Shown here: positions 21,291 to 32,011 of the stretch, piece after piece | Position numbering within the stretch: the stretch's first letter is position 1 | Layout: each line of letters begins with the position of its first letter | Assembly (NCBI GenBank): GCA_019634835.1 | Contig: JAHCAO010000004.1 | Location: forward strand, 1-64,000 | Direction: 5' to 3' | Length of the DNA stretch: 64,000 bases | Source of the DNA: Gammaproteobacteria bacterium | Lineage (GTDB): Bacteria > Pseudomonadota > Gammaproteobacteria > DSM-16500 | Program-made: the position numbers and the translations under genes | The notes under the pieces: model-generated | Seen by the model: the letters and a program-made list of their open reading frames with translations, nothing else | Database searches by the model: none | What the model was told of the DNA's origin: nothing

Positions 21291-23393
21291 GTGGCACGAG
21301 TAACACCAATTGAGCGGTACAGAAATATAGGGATCATGGCCCATATTGATGCAGGTAAAACAACAACTACCGAGCGTATTCTTTATTATACTGGCGTATC
21401 TCACAAGTTAGGTGAAGTCCATGAAGGTACAGCAACAATGGACTGGATGGAGCAAGAACAAGAGCGTGGTATTACGATTACCTCTGCTGCTACAACTTGC
21501 TACTGGTATGGGATGGCAAAGCAGTTTCCGCAGCATCGTATTAACATTATTGATACTCCTGGACATGTTGACTTTACTATTGAAGTAGAACGCTCTTTGC
21601 GAGTGCTGGATGGCGCATGCGCTGTTTTCTGTGCTGTTGGAGGTGTTGAGCCGCAAACAGAAACCGTTTGGCGTCAAGCAACACGATATGGCGTACCAAG
21701 ACTTGGCTTTGTTAATAAAATGGATCGTACTGGTGCGAATTTTCTCCGTGTTGTTGATCAAGTGCGTACTAAACTCAGTGCAAGCCCTGTTCCAATTCAG
21801 TTGCCGATAGGGGCAGAAGAAAAGTTCGAAGGGGTAGTTGATTTAGTTAAAATGAAAGCTATTTATTGGGACGAGAAAAATCAAGGTAATACATTTGAAG
21901 AGCGAGACATTGCTGCTGGTATGTTAGAAGAATGTAAGATTTATCACGAGCGCCTTGTTGAAGCAGCAGCAGAAGGTTCAGAAGACCTTATGCATAAATA
22001 CCTTGAGACGGGTGAATTGACGAATGAAGAAATCAAGCAAGGATTGCGTCAACGTGTATTGCGAAATGAAATTGTTTTAATGTTGTGTGGCTCTGCATTT
22101 AAGAATAAAGGTGTACAAGCCATGCTTGATGCAGTCATTGAATATCTTCCATCGCCAATCGATGTGCCGCCGGTGAAGGGTCACTTACATGATGCAGCAG
22201 AAACACCAGCGGAACGACATCCTTCTGATAATGAACCTTTTTCTGCGCTTGCATTCAAAATTGCTACCGATCCTTATGTTGGAACACTAACTTACTTCCG
22301 TGTGTATTCGGGTGTATTGAATTCTGGCGATACGGTATATAACCCAATTAAAGACCGTGAAGAACGTATTGGCCGGTTATTGCAGATGCATGCAAATGAT
22401 CGAACTGAAATTAAAGAAGTCCGCGCAGGTGATATTGCGGCTGCTGTTGGTTTGAAGAAAGTGACAACAGGCGATACATTAACTGATCTTGATAAGGTCA
22501 TCATTTTAGAAAAGATGGTGTTTCCAGATCCTGTTATTGCTGTTGCAGTTGAACCAAAAACAAAGGCAGATCAGGAAAAAATGGGGATTGCGTTAAGTAA
22601 GCTTGCGCAAGAAGACCCATCATTCCGTGTCCACACCGATGAAGAGTCAGGGCAAACAATTATTGAAGGGATGGGTGAATTACATCTTGAAATTATTGTT
22701 GACCGCATGAAACGAGAGTTTAGCGTAGAGGCAAATGTAGGCAAACCGCAGGTTGCTTACCGTGAAACCATTCGAGGTTCAGTTGAGCAAGAAGGTAAGT
22801 ATGTTCGGCAGTCAGGTGGTAAGGGTCAATATGGCCACGTTTGGATTAAGCTTGAGCCATTAGAAGCAGGGAAGGGATATGAATTTGAAAATGCCATTGT
22901 TGGTGGCGTCATTCCTCGTGAATTTATTCCTGCTGTAGATAAGGGCATCCAAGAACAATTACAAAATGGTGTGATTGCTGGCTACCCTGTTGTTGATGTT
23001 AAAGTCACTTTATTTGATGGTTCTTACCATGATGTTGATTCAAACGAAATGGCATTTAAGATTGCAGGTTCCATGGCATTTAAAGATGCAGCTAAGCGTG
23101 CGAAACCTGTCATTTTAGAACCTATCATGAAGGTCGAAGCGGTTACCCCAGAAGATTTTATGGGGGATGTCATGGGAGATTTGAATAGGCGCCGCGGTAT
23201 TTTACAAGGTATTGATGATTCGCCATCGGGCAAAATCATTCATGCTGAAGTACCATTGTCGGAAATGTTTGGCTATGCCACTGATCTTAGATCAATGACT
23301 CAAGGTCGGGCAACTTACTCAATGGAGTTTGCAAAATATAACGAAGTACCCGCTAATATCGCAGAACAGATAATTGATAAAAGCAAAAAATAA
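21291..23393 (+). CDS. fusA: Elongation factor G
   Basis: GTPase that drives translocation of tRNA-mRNA, and with RRF splits ribosomes. The 700-aa protein starts at GTG 21291, 14 nt after rpsG and behind GTAGAGGTG. Motifs are G1 [10 protein letters not shown], switch [10 protein letters not shown]3 DTPGHVDF and G4 NKMD, with domains II-V of normal length. It is bracketed by rpsG and tufA in the standard order. Confidence 0.98.
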   Translation: MARVTPIERYRNIGIMAHIDAGKTTTTERILYYTGVSHKLGEVHEGTATMDWMEQEQERGITITSAATTCYWYGMAKQFPQHRINIIDTPGHVDFTIEVERSLRVLDGACAVFCAVGGVEPQTETVWRQATRYGVPRLGFVNKMDRTGANFLRVVDQVRTKLSASPVPIQLPIGAEEKFEGVVDLVKMKAIYWDEKNQGNTFEERDIAAGMLEECKIYHERLVEAAAEGSEDLMHKYLETGELTNEEIKQGLRQRVLRNEIVLMLCGSAFKNKGVQAMLDAVIEYLPSPIDVPPVKGHLHDAAETPAERHPSDNEPFSALAFKIATDPYVGTLTYFRVYSGVLNSGDTVYNPIKDREERIGRLLQMHANDRTEIKEVRAGDIAAAVGLKKVTTGDTLTDLDKVIILEKMVFPDPVIAVAVEPKTKADQEKMGIALSKLAQEDPSFRVHTDEESGQTIIEGMGELHLEIIVDRMKREFSVEANVGKPQVAYRETIRGSVEQEGKYVRQSGGKGQYGHVWIKLEPLEAGKGYEFENAIVGGVIPREFIPAVDKGIQEQLQNGVIAGYPVVDVKVTLFDGSYHDVDSNEMAFKIAGSMAFKDAAKRAKPVILEPIMKVEAVTPEDFMGDVMGDLNRRRGILQGIDDSPSGKIIHAEVPLSEMFGYATDLRSMTQGRATYSMEFAKYNEVPANIAEQIIDKSKK

Positions 23394-23454
23394 CATAAAT
23401 GAGATCCAGAGAGTCAGAATGGGTTAAAGGTTTATTGAAGAGGGGATTGATGAA

Positions 23455-24645
23455 ATGAGCAAGCAAGTATTTGAGCGTACGAAACCGCATGTTAACGTAG
23501 GGACGATAGGTCACGTAGACCATGGTAAGACGACGTTGACAGCGGCATTAACGAGCATATTAGCGAAGCAATTTGGAGGGGAAGCGAGAGCGTACGACCA
23601 GATTGATAATGCGCCGGAAGAGAAAGCGCGAGGGATCACGATCGCGACGTCCCATGTGGAGTATCAGTCAGCGAACAGGCACTATGCGCATGTAGATTGT
23701 CCCGGGCATGCGGATTATGTGAAGAACATGATTACGGGTGCAGCGCAGATGGATGGAGCGATATTGGTGGTATCAGCGGCGGATGGCCCGATGCCACAGA
23801 CGCGAGAGCATATTTTGTTGGCTCGTCAAGTGGGGGTACCATGCATTGTGGTGTATTTGAACAAAGCGGACATGGTGGATGATAAAGAGTTGTTAGAGTT
23901 AGTGGAGATGGAAGTAAGAGATTTATTGACGCAGTATCAGTTTCCAGGAGATAAGACGCCGGTGGTAGTGGGCAGTGCGTTGAAGGCATTGGAAGGAGAT
24001 ACGAGCGAGATAGGGGTTCCCTCGATAGTGAAGTTAGTGGAAGTGATGGATGAGTATGTACCGATCCCGGAGAGGCCGGTGGATCAACCGTTTTTGCTGC
24101 CGATAGAGGATGTGTTTTCGATATCGGGGAGAGGGACGGTGGTAACGGGTCGAATAGAGAGAGGGATAGTGAAGGTAGGGGAAGAGTTAGAGATAGTGGG
24201 ATTAAAGCCGACGGCGAAGACGATCTGTACGGGAGTGGAGATGTTCCGTAAGTTGTTGGATGAAGGGAGAGCGGGTGACAATGTAGGGGTATTGTTGAGG
24301 GGGACGAAGCGAGAAGAAGTTGAACGTGGACAAGTGCTATCGAAGCCAGGTAGTATAACGCCCCACACGAAATTTGAAGCGGAAGTGTATGTGTTGTCGA
24401 AAGAGGAAGGGGGAAGGCATACACCGTTTTTCAAAGGCTATCGTCCGCAGTTTTATTTTAGGACGACGGATGTGACGGGAGAAGTGCAGTTGCCGGAGGG
24501 AGTAGAGATGGTGATGCCGGGAGATAATATCAAGATGGTGGTGAGCTTGATAGCGCCGGTGGCAATGGAAGAAGGGGTGCGATTTGCAATTCGCGAAGGT
24601 GGCCGTACGGTCGGTGCTGGTGTCGTCTCTAAAGTAGTTGAGTAA
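23455..24645 (+). CDS. tufA: Elongation factor Tu (copy 2)
   Basis: Second EF-Tu gene, in the str cluster. Its 396-aa product and its nucleotide sequence are identical to tufB at 6761-7951. Identity begins at the ATG and ends within the stop codon, with no similarity in either flank, which indicates gene conversion restricted to the coding region. The same unusual codon choices (many ATA, ACG, GGG, AGA) run through the middle of the gene, whereas the last 60 bp look like the neighbours. rpsJ starts only 6 nt after the stop, so the str and S10 clusters are effectively one transcription unit. Confidence 0.98.
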   Translation: MSKQVFERTKPHVNVGTIGHVDHGKTTLTAALTSILAKQFGGEARAYDQIDNAPEEKARGITIATSHVEYQSANRHYAHVDCPGHADYVKNMITGAAQMDGAILVVSAADGPMPQTREHILLARQVGVPCIVVYLNKADMVDDKELLELVEMEVRDLLTQYQFPGDKTPVVVGSALKALEGDTSEIGVPSIVKLVEVMDEYVPIPERPVDQPFLLPIEDVFSISGRGTVVTGRIERGIVKVGEELEIVGLKPTAKTICTGVEMFRKLLDEGRAGDNVGVLLRGTKREEVERGQVLSKPGSITPHTKFEAEVYVLSKEEGGRHTPFFKGYRPQFYFRTTDVTGEVQLPEGVEMVMPGDNIKMVVSLIAPVAMEEGVRFAIREGGRTVGAGVVSKVVE

Positions 24646-24651
24646 AGAACT

Positions 24652-24984
24652 ATGGCAATAGGAAGAAAGAGTCAAAGAATTCGCATTCGGTTAAAGTCTT
24701 TTGACCACCGATTGATTGATAAGTCAACAAAAGAGATTGTGGAGACGGCAAAGCGAACGGGTGCTCAAGTTCGTGGCCCAATCCCACTGCCAACCCGTAT
24801 TGAGCGTTATACAGTTTGTATTTCGCCTAATGCAGACAAAGATGCACGTGATCAATATGAATTACGTACTCATAAGCGTCTAGTCGATATTAATCGTCCC
24901 ACAGACAAGACGATAGATGCGCTCATGAAGCTTGATCTGGCAGCCGGGGTTGATGTACAGATCAGCGTTGATGCAGAAAGTTAA
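24652..24984 (+). CDS. rpsJ: 30S ribosomal protein S10
   Basis: Head protein of the 30S subunit and, as NusE, a partner of NusB and NusG in antitermination. The 110-aa product has the conserved [15 protein letters not shown] start and the [14 protein letters not shown] loop; it is slightly longer than E. coli S10 (103 aa) at both ends. It follows tufA by 6 nt, leaving no room for an L4-type S10 leader, so the autoregulation known in E. coli cannot operate at this spot. Confidence 0.97.
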   Translation: MAIGRKSQRIRIRLKSFDHRLIDKSTKEIVETAKRTGAQVRGPIPLPTRIERYTVCISPNADKDARDQYELRTHKRLVDINRPTDKTIDALMKLDLAAGVDVQISVDAES

Positions 24985-25055
24985 CAGTTTAGTTTACTTG
25001 CCAGGTTTACAATCTTGAGAGAATAGGCAAAGGCATATAGTTTGAGGCGATAAAA

Positions 25056-25703
25056 ATGACAATTGGTTTAGTTGGAAAGAAGTGTGGGATGACTCGAGTG
25101 TTTACTGAAGATGGGGTATCTATTCCTGTCACAGTAATTGAAGTATTACCTAACCGAGTGACTCAACTTAAAACACAAGATAACGATGGTTATACCGCTA
25201 TTCAAGTGACAACAGGGACTTGTAAACCTTCTCGTCTCACAAAAGCAGAGGCGGGGCATTTTGCTAAAGCTGGTGTTGAGCCTGGCGCTAGACTCCGTGA
25301 ATTTTATATTGAAGATCCCAAGCAGATTGAAGGGTTGGCAGTGGGCTCTGAGCTAAAATTAGATCAATTTTCTGTTGGCCAATATATTGATGTAACGGGT
25401 GTGACAAAAGGTAAGGGGTTTGCTGGTGTCATTAAGCGGCATCATTTTAGCTCTCAAGACGCATCACATGGTAATTCGTTGTCTCATCGTGCCCCTGGGT
25501 CGATAGGTCAAAGACAGTCACCAGGAAAAGTTTTTAAAGGTAAAAGAATGGCGGGTCATTTGGGTAATGCAGCCCGGACAATCTTGTCGCAGCAAATTGT
25601 TCGTATCGATGTAGAGCGTAACTTAGTGTTAGTTAAAGGCGCGGTGCCGGGTGCAATAAGCGCGTTTGTCATTATCCGTCCTGCGGTTAAGAAGAGTGCA
25701 TGA
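25056..25703 (+). CDS. rplC: 50S ribosomal protein L3
   Basis: Early assembly protein near the peptidyl transferase centre. The 215-aa protein begins [20 protein letters not shown] and contains the extended loop [20 protein letters not shown], including the glutamine region that PrmB methylates in E. coli (family knowledge). rplD follows after 10 nt with GAGGAGAG as its ribosome-binding site. Confidence 0.97.
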   Translation: MTIGLVGKKCGMTRVFTEDGVSIPVTVIEVLPNRVTQLKTQDNDGYTAIQVTTGTCKPSRLTKAEAGHFAKAGVEPGARLREFYIEDPKQIEGLAVGSELKLDQFSVGQYIDVTGVTKGKGFAGVIKRHHFSSQDASHGNSLSHRAPGSIGQRQSPGKVFKGKRMAGHLGNAARTILSQQIVRIDVERNLVLVKGAVPGAISAFVIIRPAVKKSA

Positions 25704-25713
25704 GGAGAGTGCT

Positions 25714-26328
25714 ATGGAACTAAATTTAGCAAATTCAGAAAGCAAAGTTGAATTGGCAGAACATATTTTTGCTTGCGATTTCAATGAAGCACTGATACAT
25801 CAAGTGGTTTGTGCTTATATGGCAGCAGGGCGTGCAGGAACCAAAGCGCAAAAGACCCGTGCTGAGGTTAGTGGTGGTGGTTCCAAGCCTTTTAAACAAA
25901 AAGGTACGGGTAGGGCTCGTGCAGGTACCATTCGAAGTCCTATTTGGCGTAAAGGTGGAATTGTTTTTGCTGCTAAGCCAAGATCATATAAACAAAAAGT
26001 TAATAAGAAAATGTATAAAGGTGCAGTGAGGTCAATATTTTCTGAATTGATTAGGCAAAATAGGTTATTTGTAGTGGATGCATTTCAAGTGGATGCTCCT
26101 AAAACTAAAGTGTTGTTAAATAAATTAAATGATATGAAGATTGAGGGCGCTGCGCTTATTATTGCAGACTCAGTAGAAGACAATTTGTACTTGTCAGCAC
26201 GTAATTTGCCAAATATTCAAGTATGTGATGCAGCAACAGCAGCGACGGATCCGGTGTCATTAGTGGGTGCAGATAAGGTCATCATTACTCAAGCTGCTAT
26301 TAAAGAAATTGAGGGGTTGTTGAAATGA
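25714..26328 (+). CDS. rplD: 50S ribosomal protein L4
   Basis: Lines the peptide exit tunnel through its long loop. The 204-aa product has the loop motif [22 protein letters not shown] 25714 behind GAGGAGAG was chosen; an in-frame extension back to 25666 overlaps rplC and is not conserved. The stop overlaps the rplW start codon (ATGA), a sign of translational coupling. Confidence 0.97.
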   Translation: MELNLANSESKVELAEHIFACDFNEALIHQVVCAYMAAGRAGTKAQKTRAEVSGGGSKPFKQKGTGRARAGTIRSPIWRKGGIVFAAKPRSYKQKVNKKMYKGAVRSIFSELIRQNRLFVVDAFQVDAPKTKVLLNKLNDMKIEGAALIIADSVEDNLYLSARNLPNIQVCDAATAATDPVSLVGADKVIITQAAIKEIEGLLK

Positions 26329-26621
26329 ACCAGGAACGTCTATTACAGATTATTTTATCGCCACATATTTCAGAGAAAGCAACTATTGGTATGGAAAAGC
26401 GCAACGAATATGTGTTTCAAATAGTAGATAGTGCAAATAAATCTGAGGTTAAGGATGCTGTTGAGCATTTATTTAATGCCAAAGTAAAAACAGTACGCAT
26501 TGTTAATGTAAGACCTAAGAAGAAGCTGTTTCGAGGGGTTGAGGGTAAAAGAAAAGGTTGGAAGAAAGCGTATGTAACTCTGCAAGCTAATCAAAAGCTT
26601 GATATTATAGGAGCGCAATAA
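26325..26621 (+). CDS. rplW: 50S ribosomal protein L23
   Basis: Sits at the tunnel exit and docks trigger factor and SRP. The 98-aa protein has the typical [10 protein letters not shown] start and [17 protein letters not shown] region. It overlaps rplD by 4 nt. A 148-bp gap with a candidate promoter separates it from rplB, where most gammaproteobacteria have only a few bases. Confidence 0.97.
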   Translation: MNQERLLQIILSPHISEKATIGMEKRNEYVFQIVDSANKSEVKDAVEHLFNAKVKTVRIVNVRPKKKLFRGVEGKRKGWKKAYVTLQANQKLDIIGAQ

Positions 26622-26645
26622 GTAATAAAAAATAGCGTCTGCACG

Positions 26646-26673
26646 TTGCTCTCTGCTGTTTTCGTATTATAAT
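26646..26673 (+). promoter_or_regulatory. Candidate internal promoter upstream of rplB
   Basis: A perfect -10 TATAAT (26668-26673) lies 16 bp downstream of TTGCTC (26646-26651, weak -35). It sits in an unusually long rplW-rplB gap and would let the distal S10 genes be transcribed separately. Support is sequence match only. Confidence 0.45.
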
Positions 26674-26769
26674 AGCGCGATTTTTTAAGTGACTTATGCA
26701 CATTTTCACGTTGTATGTATTGGAAAATGATGCAGTTAAGTAAAGTTAGATATTGATATTGAGGATACT

Positions 26770-27594
26770 ATGGCAATTGTTAAGCATTCACCAACATCGC
26801 CAGGACAACGGTTTGCAATTAAGGTTGTCAATAAAGATTTGCACAAAGGTGGGCCATGTGCCGCACTTGTTGCTAAAAAATCGAAAACTGGTGGCCGGAA
26901 CAACCAAGGTAGAATTACTTGCAGGCATATTGGGGGTGGACATAAACAAAAATATCGTTTGATAGATTTCAAGCGAGATAAAGACGGTGTGACGGCTAAG
27001 GTTGAACGTTTGGAATACGATCCAAACCGCAGTGCCTTTATTGCTCTTTTACTATATGCAGATGGTGAACGCCGGTATATGATTGCGCCTCAAGGTATCA
27101 GCGCAGGTGATGAAGTTGCTTCTGGCCGTGAGGCAGCAATTAAAGCAGGTAACTGTCTGCCATTAGCAAACATACCGGTGGGGTCAGTGGTGCATTGTGT
27201 TGAGATGCAGCCTGGTGGTGGTGCAAAAATGGCACGAAGTGCGGGAGCATCAGTGCAGTTAATTGCGCGTGAAGGCATTTATGCAACGCTCCGCCTACGC
27301 TCAGGTGAAATGCGAAAAGTATTGTCTGAGTGTCGTGCTGTAGTGGGTGAAGTGAGTAATGCTGAACATAATCTACGTTCATTGGGTAAAGCGGGTGCCA
27401 CGCGTCATCGTGGAGTTCGTCCAACAGTTAGAGGTACTGCAATGAACCCAATTGACCATCCTCATGGTGGTGGTGAAGGAAGGACAAAAGGTGGGCGTCA
27501 TCCTGTTACTCCATGGGGTGTGCCAACTAAAGGTTATAAGACCCGTCGTAACAAACGAACAAATAAGTTTATCGTGCGGGAAGTGAGTAAATAG
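26770..27594 (+). CDS. rplB: 50S ribosomal protein L2
   Basis: Needed for subunit association and peptidyl transferase activity. The 274-aa protein has the RNA-binding N-terminal half ([20 protein letters not shown]) and the conserved C-terminal [20 protein letters not shown], whose histidine is linked to activity in the family. Length is normal. Confidence 0.98.
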   Translation: MAIVKHSPTSPGQRFAIKVVNKDLHKGGPCAALVAKKSKTGGRNNQGRITCRHIGGGHKQKYRLIDFKRDKDGVTAKVERLEYDPNRSAFIALLLYADGERRYMIAPQGISAGDEVASGREAAIKAGNCLPLANIPVGSVVHCVEMQPGGGAKMARSAGASVQLIAREGIYATLRLRSGEMRKVLSECRAVVGEVSNAEHNLRSLGKAGATRHRGVRPTVRGTAMNPIDHPHGGGEGRTKGGRHPVTPWGVPTKGYKTRRNKRTNKFIVREVSK

Positions 27595-27626
27595 TAGGTT
27601 TAACTTAATGAGTAAGAGGTGTAGAC

Positions 27627-27929
27627 GTGCCACGTTCAATTAAAAAAGGACCATTTGTAGATAATCACCTGATTAAAAAGGTTGAGAAGGCCGTTGCAAC
27701 GAGTGATAAGAGACCAATTAAAACGTGGTCTAGACGGTCAATGATAGTACCAGAAATGGTTGGCTTAACGATAGCTGTACACAATGGCAGGTTACATGTG
27801 CCTATTTATGTCACTGAAAATATGGTGGGTTATAAGTTAGGTGAATTTGCTATTACACGAACTTTTCGTGGGCACTCTGGTGATAGAAAGGCTAAAGGTG
27901 CTGAAGAAGCCTCCAAGTCATCTGAATAG
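27627..27929 (+). CDS. rpsS: 30S ribosomal protein S19
   Basis: Head protein contacting A-site tRNA and the B1a bridge. The 100-aa protein (E. coli 92) starts at GTG 27627 with AAGAGGTG upstream and reads [15 protein letters not shown], then [14 protein letters not shown] and FRGHSGDRK. The last few residues are a Lys/Glu/Ser-rich tail beyond the E. coli end. Confidence 0.96.
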   Translation: MPRSIKKGPFVDNHLIKKVEKAVATSDKRPIKTWSRRSMIVPEMVGLTIAVHNGRLHVPIYVTENMVGYKLGEFAITRTFRGHSGDRKAKGAEEASKSSE

Positions 27930-27954
27930 TGCCGAGTAGAAAGAGGAATAGATA

Positions 27955-28290
27955 ATGGAAGTAGCAGCAAAATTAAAATTTGCAAGATTGTCACCACAAA
28001 AGTGTCGGCTAGTGTGTGATCAAATACGTGGGTTACCGATTGATCGTGCATTGGATATTTTGAGGTTTAGTTGTAAGCGCTCTGCAGCGGTATTAAAGAA
28101 AGTGTTAGATTCAGCAATCGCAAACGCTGAGCATAACCACGGTGCTGATATTGACGAGTTAAAAGTTGCTAAAGTTTTCGCAGATCAAGGTCCAACATAC
28201 AAGCGTATGCAGGCTAAAGCCAAAGGACGAGGGGCAAGGATCCTGAAGCCTACTTGTCATATTACAGTCGTTTTATCGGATGAGGAGTAA
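27955..28290 (+). CDS. rplV: 50S ribosomal protein L22
   Basis: Its beta-hairpin lines the exit tunnel next to L4. The 111-aa product has the start [21 protein letters not shown], the helix with [13 protein letters not shown], and the hairpin region [16 protein letters not shown]. It lies in canonical order, 6 nt before rpsC. Confidence 0.97.
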   Translation: MEVAAKLKFARLSPQKCRLVCDQIRGLPIDRALDILRFSCKRSAAVLKKVLDSAIANAEHNHGADIDELKVAKVFADQGPTYKRMQAKAKGRGARILKPTCHITVVLSDEE

Positions 28291-28296
28291 GAGGTA

Positions 28297-28977
28297 ATGG
28301 GCCAAAAAGTCAATCCAGTCGGTATTCGTCTCGGTATTGTTAAAGACTGGGCATCTAGGTGGTATGCGTCTGCGAAAGAGTTTTCTGATACGTTATGTGC
28401 AGATTTAAAAGTTAGAGATTATTTGCATAAAAAATTAGCGCAAGCTGGGATTAGTCGGATTCAAATTGATCGCCCTGCGCGTAATGCGAGGGTAATAGTA
28501 CATACGGCTAGGCCAGGTGTCATTATTGGGAAAAGTGGAAAAGAAGTCGAAGTGTTGCGTGATGAAGTGAGCAAAATTGTTAATGTTCCTGTGCACGTTA
28601 GCATAGAAGAGGTACGCAAACCTGAATTAGATGCAAGGCTTGTTGCGGAATCTGTTGCACAACAGCTAGAAAGACGGATTATGTTTAGACGTGCAATGAA
28701 GCGAGCAGTTACTACTGCACTTAGAGCAGGGGCGTTAGGTATTAAGATTAGCGTTAGCGGTAGACTGGGTGGATCTGAAATTGCCCGTACTGAGTGGTAT
28801 CGCGAAGGACGTGTGCCATTGCAAACATTTCGTGCAGACATTGATTACGCACTTGCTGAGGCTTATACCACTTATGGTGTGATTGGCGTTAAAGTGTGGA
28901 TATTCAAGGGTGAGATAATAGGTGACAAAACAGCTCAGTCAGAATCCACTGAAAAACCCGCTAAGCAGGAGAAGTAA
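28297..28977 (+). CDS. rpsC: 30S ribosomal protein S3
   Basis: Forms part of the mRNA entry channel with S4 and S5 and has helicase-related activity. The 226-aa protein begins [14 protein letters not shown] and has the KH-type motif [11 protein letters not shown] and the C-terminal domain with [20 protein letters not shown]. Only 3 nt separate it from rplP. Confidence 0.98.
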   Translation: MGQKVNPVGIRLGIVKDWASRWYASAKEFSDTLCADLKVRDYLHKKLAQAGISRIQIDRPARNARVIVHTARPGVIIGKSGKEVEVLRDEVSKIVNVPVHVSIEEVRKPELDARLVAESVAQQLERRIMFRRAMKRAVTTALRAGALGIKISVSGRLGGSEIARTEWYREGRVPLQTFRADIDYALAEAYTTYGVIGVKVWIFKGEIIGDKTAQSESTEKPAKQEK

Positions 28978-28980
28978 TCC

Positions 28981-29394
28981 ATGTTACAGCCAAAGCGTAC
29001 AAAATATCGGAAACAGTTTAAAGGCCGCAACCGTGGTGTGGCTACCCGTGGCACTAATGTCAGTTATGGTGAGTATGGTCTAAAGACACTAGAGCATGGC
29101 CGTATTACTGCTAGACAGTTAGAAGCAGCTCGTCGTGCTATGTCTCGCCATATGAAACGTGGTGGTAAAGTTTGGATACGGATATTTCCTGATAAGCCTA
29201 TTACTAAAAAACCGTTAGAAGTTCGGCAAGGTTCTGGTAAAGGTAATGTAGAGTACTGGGTGGCACTTGTACAGCCAGGTAGAGTAATGTTTGAGATTGA
29301 AGGTGTAACAGAAGATTTAGCTAGAGAAGCCTTAGGGTTGGCTGCGGCTAAGTTACCAGTGAAAACAGCATTTGTAGCGCGGACGATAATGTAA
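28981..29394 (+). CDS. rplP: 50S ribosomal protein L16
   Basis: Late assembly protein that positions A-site tRNA. The 137-aa protein has the conserved start [19 protein letters not shown], the [15 protein letters not shown] strand and the RMGSGKGN-like segment [15 protein letters not shown]. The stop codon overlaps the rpmC start (TAATG). Confidence 0.97.
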   Translation: MLQPKRTKYRKQFKGRNRGVATRGTNVSYGEYGLKTLEHGRITARQLEAARRAMSRHMKRGGKVWIRIFPDKPITKKPLEVRQGSGKGNVEYWVALVQPGRVMFEIEGVTEDLAREALGLAAAKLPVKTAFVARTIM

Positions 29395-29588
29395 TGAAAG
29401 CCATTGAATTACGTAACAAGAGTGTGGATGAATTAAAGAAAGAGTTGCTTGCTTTATTGAAGGAACAGTTTAATCTAAGGATTCAAAAAGGTGCAGGTCA
29501 GCCTCCCAAGGTTAATCTTTTCAAGAAAGTAAGACTGGACATAGCCCGTGTCAAAACGATATTGAAAGAAAAAGGTTTAAACGTATGA
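29394..29588 (+). CDS. rpmC: 50S ribosomal protein L29
   Basis: Small two-helix protein near the tunnel exit beside L23. The 64-aa product has the family pattern [15 protein letters not shown] and [15 protein letters not shown]. It overlaps both neighbours (rplP stop and rpsQ start), showing tight translational coupling in the order L16-L29-S17. Confidence 0.96.
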   Translation: MKAIELRNKSVDELKKELLALLKEQFNLRIQKGAGQPPKVNLFKKVRLDIARVKTILKEKGLNV

Positions 29589-29860
29589 CGGAAAAAGTTG
29601 ATGCTCAGAATAAGTCACGAACAGTAATGGGTAAGGTCATTAGCGACAAAATGAATAAAACCATTGTCGTTCAAATCGAACGGAAGGTTAAACACCCATT
29701 ATATGGGAAATATGTGCGTCGCTTTTCTAAAATGTATGCTCATGATGAAGAAAATGCGTGCCAAATAGGTGATCTAGTGTTAATCCAACAAAGCCGACCA
29801 TTGTCAAAAACCAAGCGTTGGAAATTGGTAGAGGTTCTTAAAAGAGAAGAACAACAATAA
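29585..29860 (+). CDS. rpsQ: 30S ribosomal protein S17
   Basis: Primary 16S rRNA-binding protein of the body. The 91-aa OB-fold protein contains [31 protein letters not shown] and [18 protein letters not shown]. It ends the distal S10 block; a 131-bp gap follows before rplN. Confidence 0.97.
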   Translation: MTEKVDAQNKSRTVMGKVISDKMNKTIVVQIERKVKHPLYGKYVRRFSKMYAHDEENACQIGDLVLIQQSRPLSKTKRWKLVEVLKREEQQ

Positions 29861-29939
29861 TTTTGCTCAAGTATTGCATTTTCTGGCAATAAAAAACCGC
29901 GAAAAGATGTTGTATTAAGCTTTTATTTTTGTTTAAACG

Positions 29940-29948
29940 TGATAATAT
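29940..29948 (+). promoter_or_regulatory. Possible extended -10 promoter upstream of rplN
   Basis: TGATAATAT (29940-29948) fits an extended -10 (TG-n-TAATAT) in the 131-bp rpsQ-rplN gap. No good -35 hexamer lies at the right distance. It would separate the spc genes from the S10 genes transcriptionally, as in E. coli. Confidence 0.3.
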
Positions 29949-29991
29949 TGGCGGGCTCAAAAGCTCGTGAACAGTGAAGTTGGAGTAAAGC

Positions 29992-30360
29992 ATGATTCAG
30001 ATGCGAACAATGCTCGATGTGGCTGATAACAGCGGTGCACGTCGTGTCATGTGTATTAAAGTGTTAGGTGGCACTCGGCGCCGTTATGCCGGCATCGGGG
30101 ATGTAATTAAGGTTTCTGTAAAAGAAGCTATCCCGCGAGGCAAGGTAAAGAAGGGTGAAGTCTTAAACGCTGTTATAGTCAGGACTAAAAAGGGTGTTCG
30201 AAGACCAGATGGTTCGTCAATTCGTTTTGATGAGAATGCTGTTGTATTGTTAAATACTCAGTTACAACCGATTGGTACTCGTGTCTTTGGCCCGATTACA
30301 AGAGAGCTGCGTGGTGAAAACTTTATGAAAATAATATCGTTAGCTCCAGAGGTACTCTAA
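29992..30360 (+). CDS. rplN: 50S ribosomal protein L14
   Basis: Interface protein forming bridge B8 and the docking site of the silencing factor RsfS. The 122-aa protein has the conserved start [18 protein letters not shown] and ends [18 protein letters not shown]. It has full length, with TTGGAGTAAAG as ribosome-binding site. It is the first gene of the spc block. Confidence 0.98.
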   Translation: MIQMRTMLDVADNSGARRVMCIKVLGGTRRRYAGIGDVIKVSVKEAIPRGKVKKGEVLNAVIVRTKKGVRRPDGSSIRFDENAVVLLNTQLQPIGTRVFGPITRELRGENFMKIISLAPEVL

Positions 30361-30386
30361 GTTACGCAGATTAAAGAGAAACGATT

Positions 30387-30713
30387 ATGAAGAAGATTAA
30401 GAAAGGTGATGAAGTTATTGTCGTCACGGGTAAGGACAAAGGAAAAAGAGGTAGTGTTTTATCTATTGTAGATGGTGGGGAGCGGCTCTTGGTTGACGGT
30501 ATTAATGTTGCCAAGAAGCATGTTAAAGGAAATCCTAATACAGGTGAGCGTGGCGGGATTATAACGAAAAACATGCCTATCCATCGTTCCAATGTAATGG
30601 TTTACGATCCTGTATCTCAAAAAGGGAGTCGGGTTGGTATTCGTATATTAAAAGACGGTCAGCGCGCACGTTATTTAAAGGCTAGCGATCAACTTGTAGA
30701 CGTTAAAGAGTGA
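30387..30713 (+). CDS. rplX: 50S ribosomal protein L24
   Basis: Assembly initiator of the 50S subunit. The 108-aa protein has a KOW motif at the start ([18 protein letters not shown]) and the segment [11 protein letters not shown]-like [19 protein letters not shown]. rplE begins a few bases after its stop. Confidence 0.97.
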   Translation: MKKIKKGDEVIVVTGKDKGKRGSVLSIVDGGERLLVDGINVAKKHVKGNPNTGERGGIITKNMPIHRSNVMVYDPVSQKGSRVGIRILKDGQRARYLKASDQLVDVKE

Positions 30714-30724
30714 AAGGTGTAGTT

Positions 30725-31276
30725 ATGCCACGATTGCTCGATTTTTATCGTAAAGAAGTCATACCAAAGTTAAAAGGTAAATTTGGTTATGCATCTGTTA
30801 TGCAGGTGCCATGTATTGAAAAGATTACTGTCAATATGGGTGTTGGTGAAGCAGCAGCAGACAAAAAAATATTGATGAATGCGATAGCTGATTTAGAAAA
30901 AATTACAGGACAAAAAGTCGTTCCTACGTTGTCTCGTAAATCTATCGCTGGCTTTAAAATTCGTGAAGGCTGGCCGATTGGCTGTAAGGTAACACTCCGC
31001 CGAGCGAAGATGTATGAATTTTTGGACAGATTAATCACTATCGCATTGCCTCGTGTTCGTGATTTTCGAGGTGTAAGTGCCAGATCATTTGATGGTCGAG
31101 GAAATTATAGTTTAGGTATTAAAGAACAGATCGTGTTTCCTGAGATTGAATATGACAAGATTGATGCTCTTCGAGGTATGGATATTACTATTACGACCTC
31201 AGCGCCTACCAATAAGGAAGCGTTTGCTCTCTTGCAGGCGTTTAATTTTCCCTTTAGAGAGAAAGAAGTGAGTTAA
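30725..31276 (+). CDS. rplE: 50S ribosomal protein L5
   Basis: Central protuberance protein that binds 5S rRNA and contacts P-site tRNA. The 183-aa protein begins [16 protein letters not shown] and includes the region [21 protein letters not shown] 30725 with AAAGGTG upstream is preferred over GTG 30710, whose extra five residues are not conserved. Confidence 0.97.
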   Translation: MPRLLDFYRKEVIPKLKGKFGYASVMQVPCIEKITVNMGVGEAAADKKILMNAIADLEKITGQKVVPTLSRKSIAGFKIREGWPIGCKVTLRRAKMYEFLDRLITIALPRVRDFRGVSARSFDGRGNYSLGIKEQIVFPEIEYDKIDALRGMDITITTSAPTNKEAFALLQAFNFPFREKEVS

Positions 31277-31278
31277 GT

Positions 31279-31584
31279 ATGGCCAAAATAGCAGTTAGAA
31301 ATCGTAATGAAAGGCGCGTTAATCTCGTCAATCGTCTTAGAGCCAAACGTAATAAATTGAGAGAAGATGTTAGTAATATTCACTTAAGTGATAAAGAACG
31401 TTGGGAAGCGATGCAAAAGTTGCAAAAACTTCCTCGTGATTCAAGCCCAGCACGAAGACGCAATCGCTGTAAATTATGCGGAAGACCACGGGCTTATAAT
31501 AGATTAACAGGCTTATGTAGACTTCACATGAGAACAGCCACCATTAATGGCATGGTTCCTGGAATGCGTAAGGCAAGTTGGTAA
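31279..31584 (+). CDS. rpsN: 30S ribosomal protein S14, long form with zinc-type ligands
   Basis: Head protein next to S3 and S10. Its 101 aa make it the long form usual in proteobacteria, which normally lacks the zinc cysteines. Here the C-terminal half keeps the pattern C64-x2-C67, 12 residues, then C80-x2-H83 ([14 protein letters not shown]), which matches the spacing of the zinc-binding short form with the last Cys replaced by His. The conserved ending VPGMRKASW is intact. Whether zinc is bound is not known. Confidence 0.96.
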   Translation: MAKIAVRNRNERRVNLVNRLRAKRNKLREDVSNIHLSDKERWEAMQKLQKLPRDSSPARRRNRCKLCGRPRAYNRLTGLCRLHMRTATINGMVPGMRKASW

Positions 31585-31607
31585 CACATAGAATACAGAG
31601 GTGTCAG

Positions 31608-32003
31608 ATGTCAATGCAAGATCCAGTAGCAGATATGCTAACCTGCATACGGAATGCTCAGGCGATGGGAATACAAAAAATCCGTATGCCACATTCTAAT
31701 TTGAAGAAAGAGATTCTGAAGGTGTTAAAAGAAGAAGGTTTTATCGGCGATTTTGAGGTTATCGAATCTGATAAAAAGAAAGATTTGCACGTGGTATTGA
31801 AGTATTATCAAGGGCGTCCTGTAATTGAAAAAATTCATCGTGTTAGTCGCCCAGCTTTACGCGTATATAAAGGTTGTGACAAGTTGCCTGTTATACGTGG
31901 TGGTTTAGGTATTGCTATTGTTTCCACTCCAAAAGGAGTGATGTCAGATAAGACAGCACGTACCCAGCAAGTTGGTGGCGAAGTCTTGTGTACAGTTGAG
32001 TAG
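31608..32003 (+). CDS. rpsH: 30S ribosomal protein S8
   Basis: Binds the centre of 16S rRNA and, in E. coli, represses the spc operon at the L5 start. The 131-aa protein begins [18 protein letters not shown] and has [21 protein letters not shown] 31608 was chosen; a longer frame from 31578 overlaps rpsN and is not conserved. Confidence 0.97.
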   Translation: MSMQDPVADMLTCIRNAQAMGIQKIRMPHSNLKKEILKVLKEEGFIGDFEVIESDKKKDLHVVLKYYQGRPVIEKIHRVSRPALRVYKGCDKLPVIRGGLGIAIVSTPKGVMSDKTARTQQVGGEVLCTVE

Positions 32004-32011
32004 GAGCGGGT

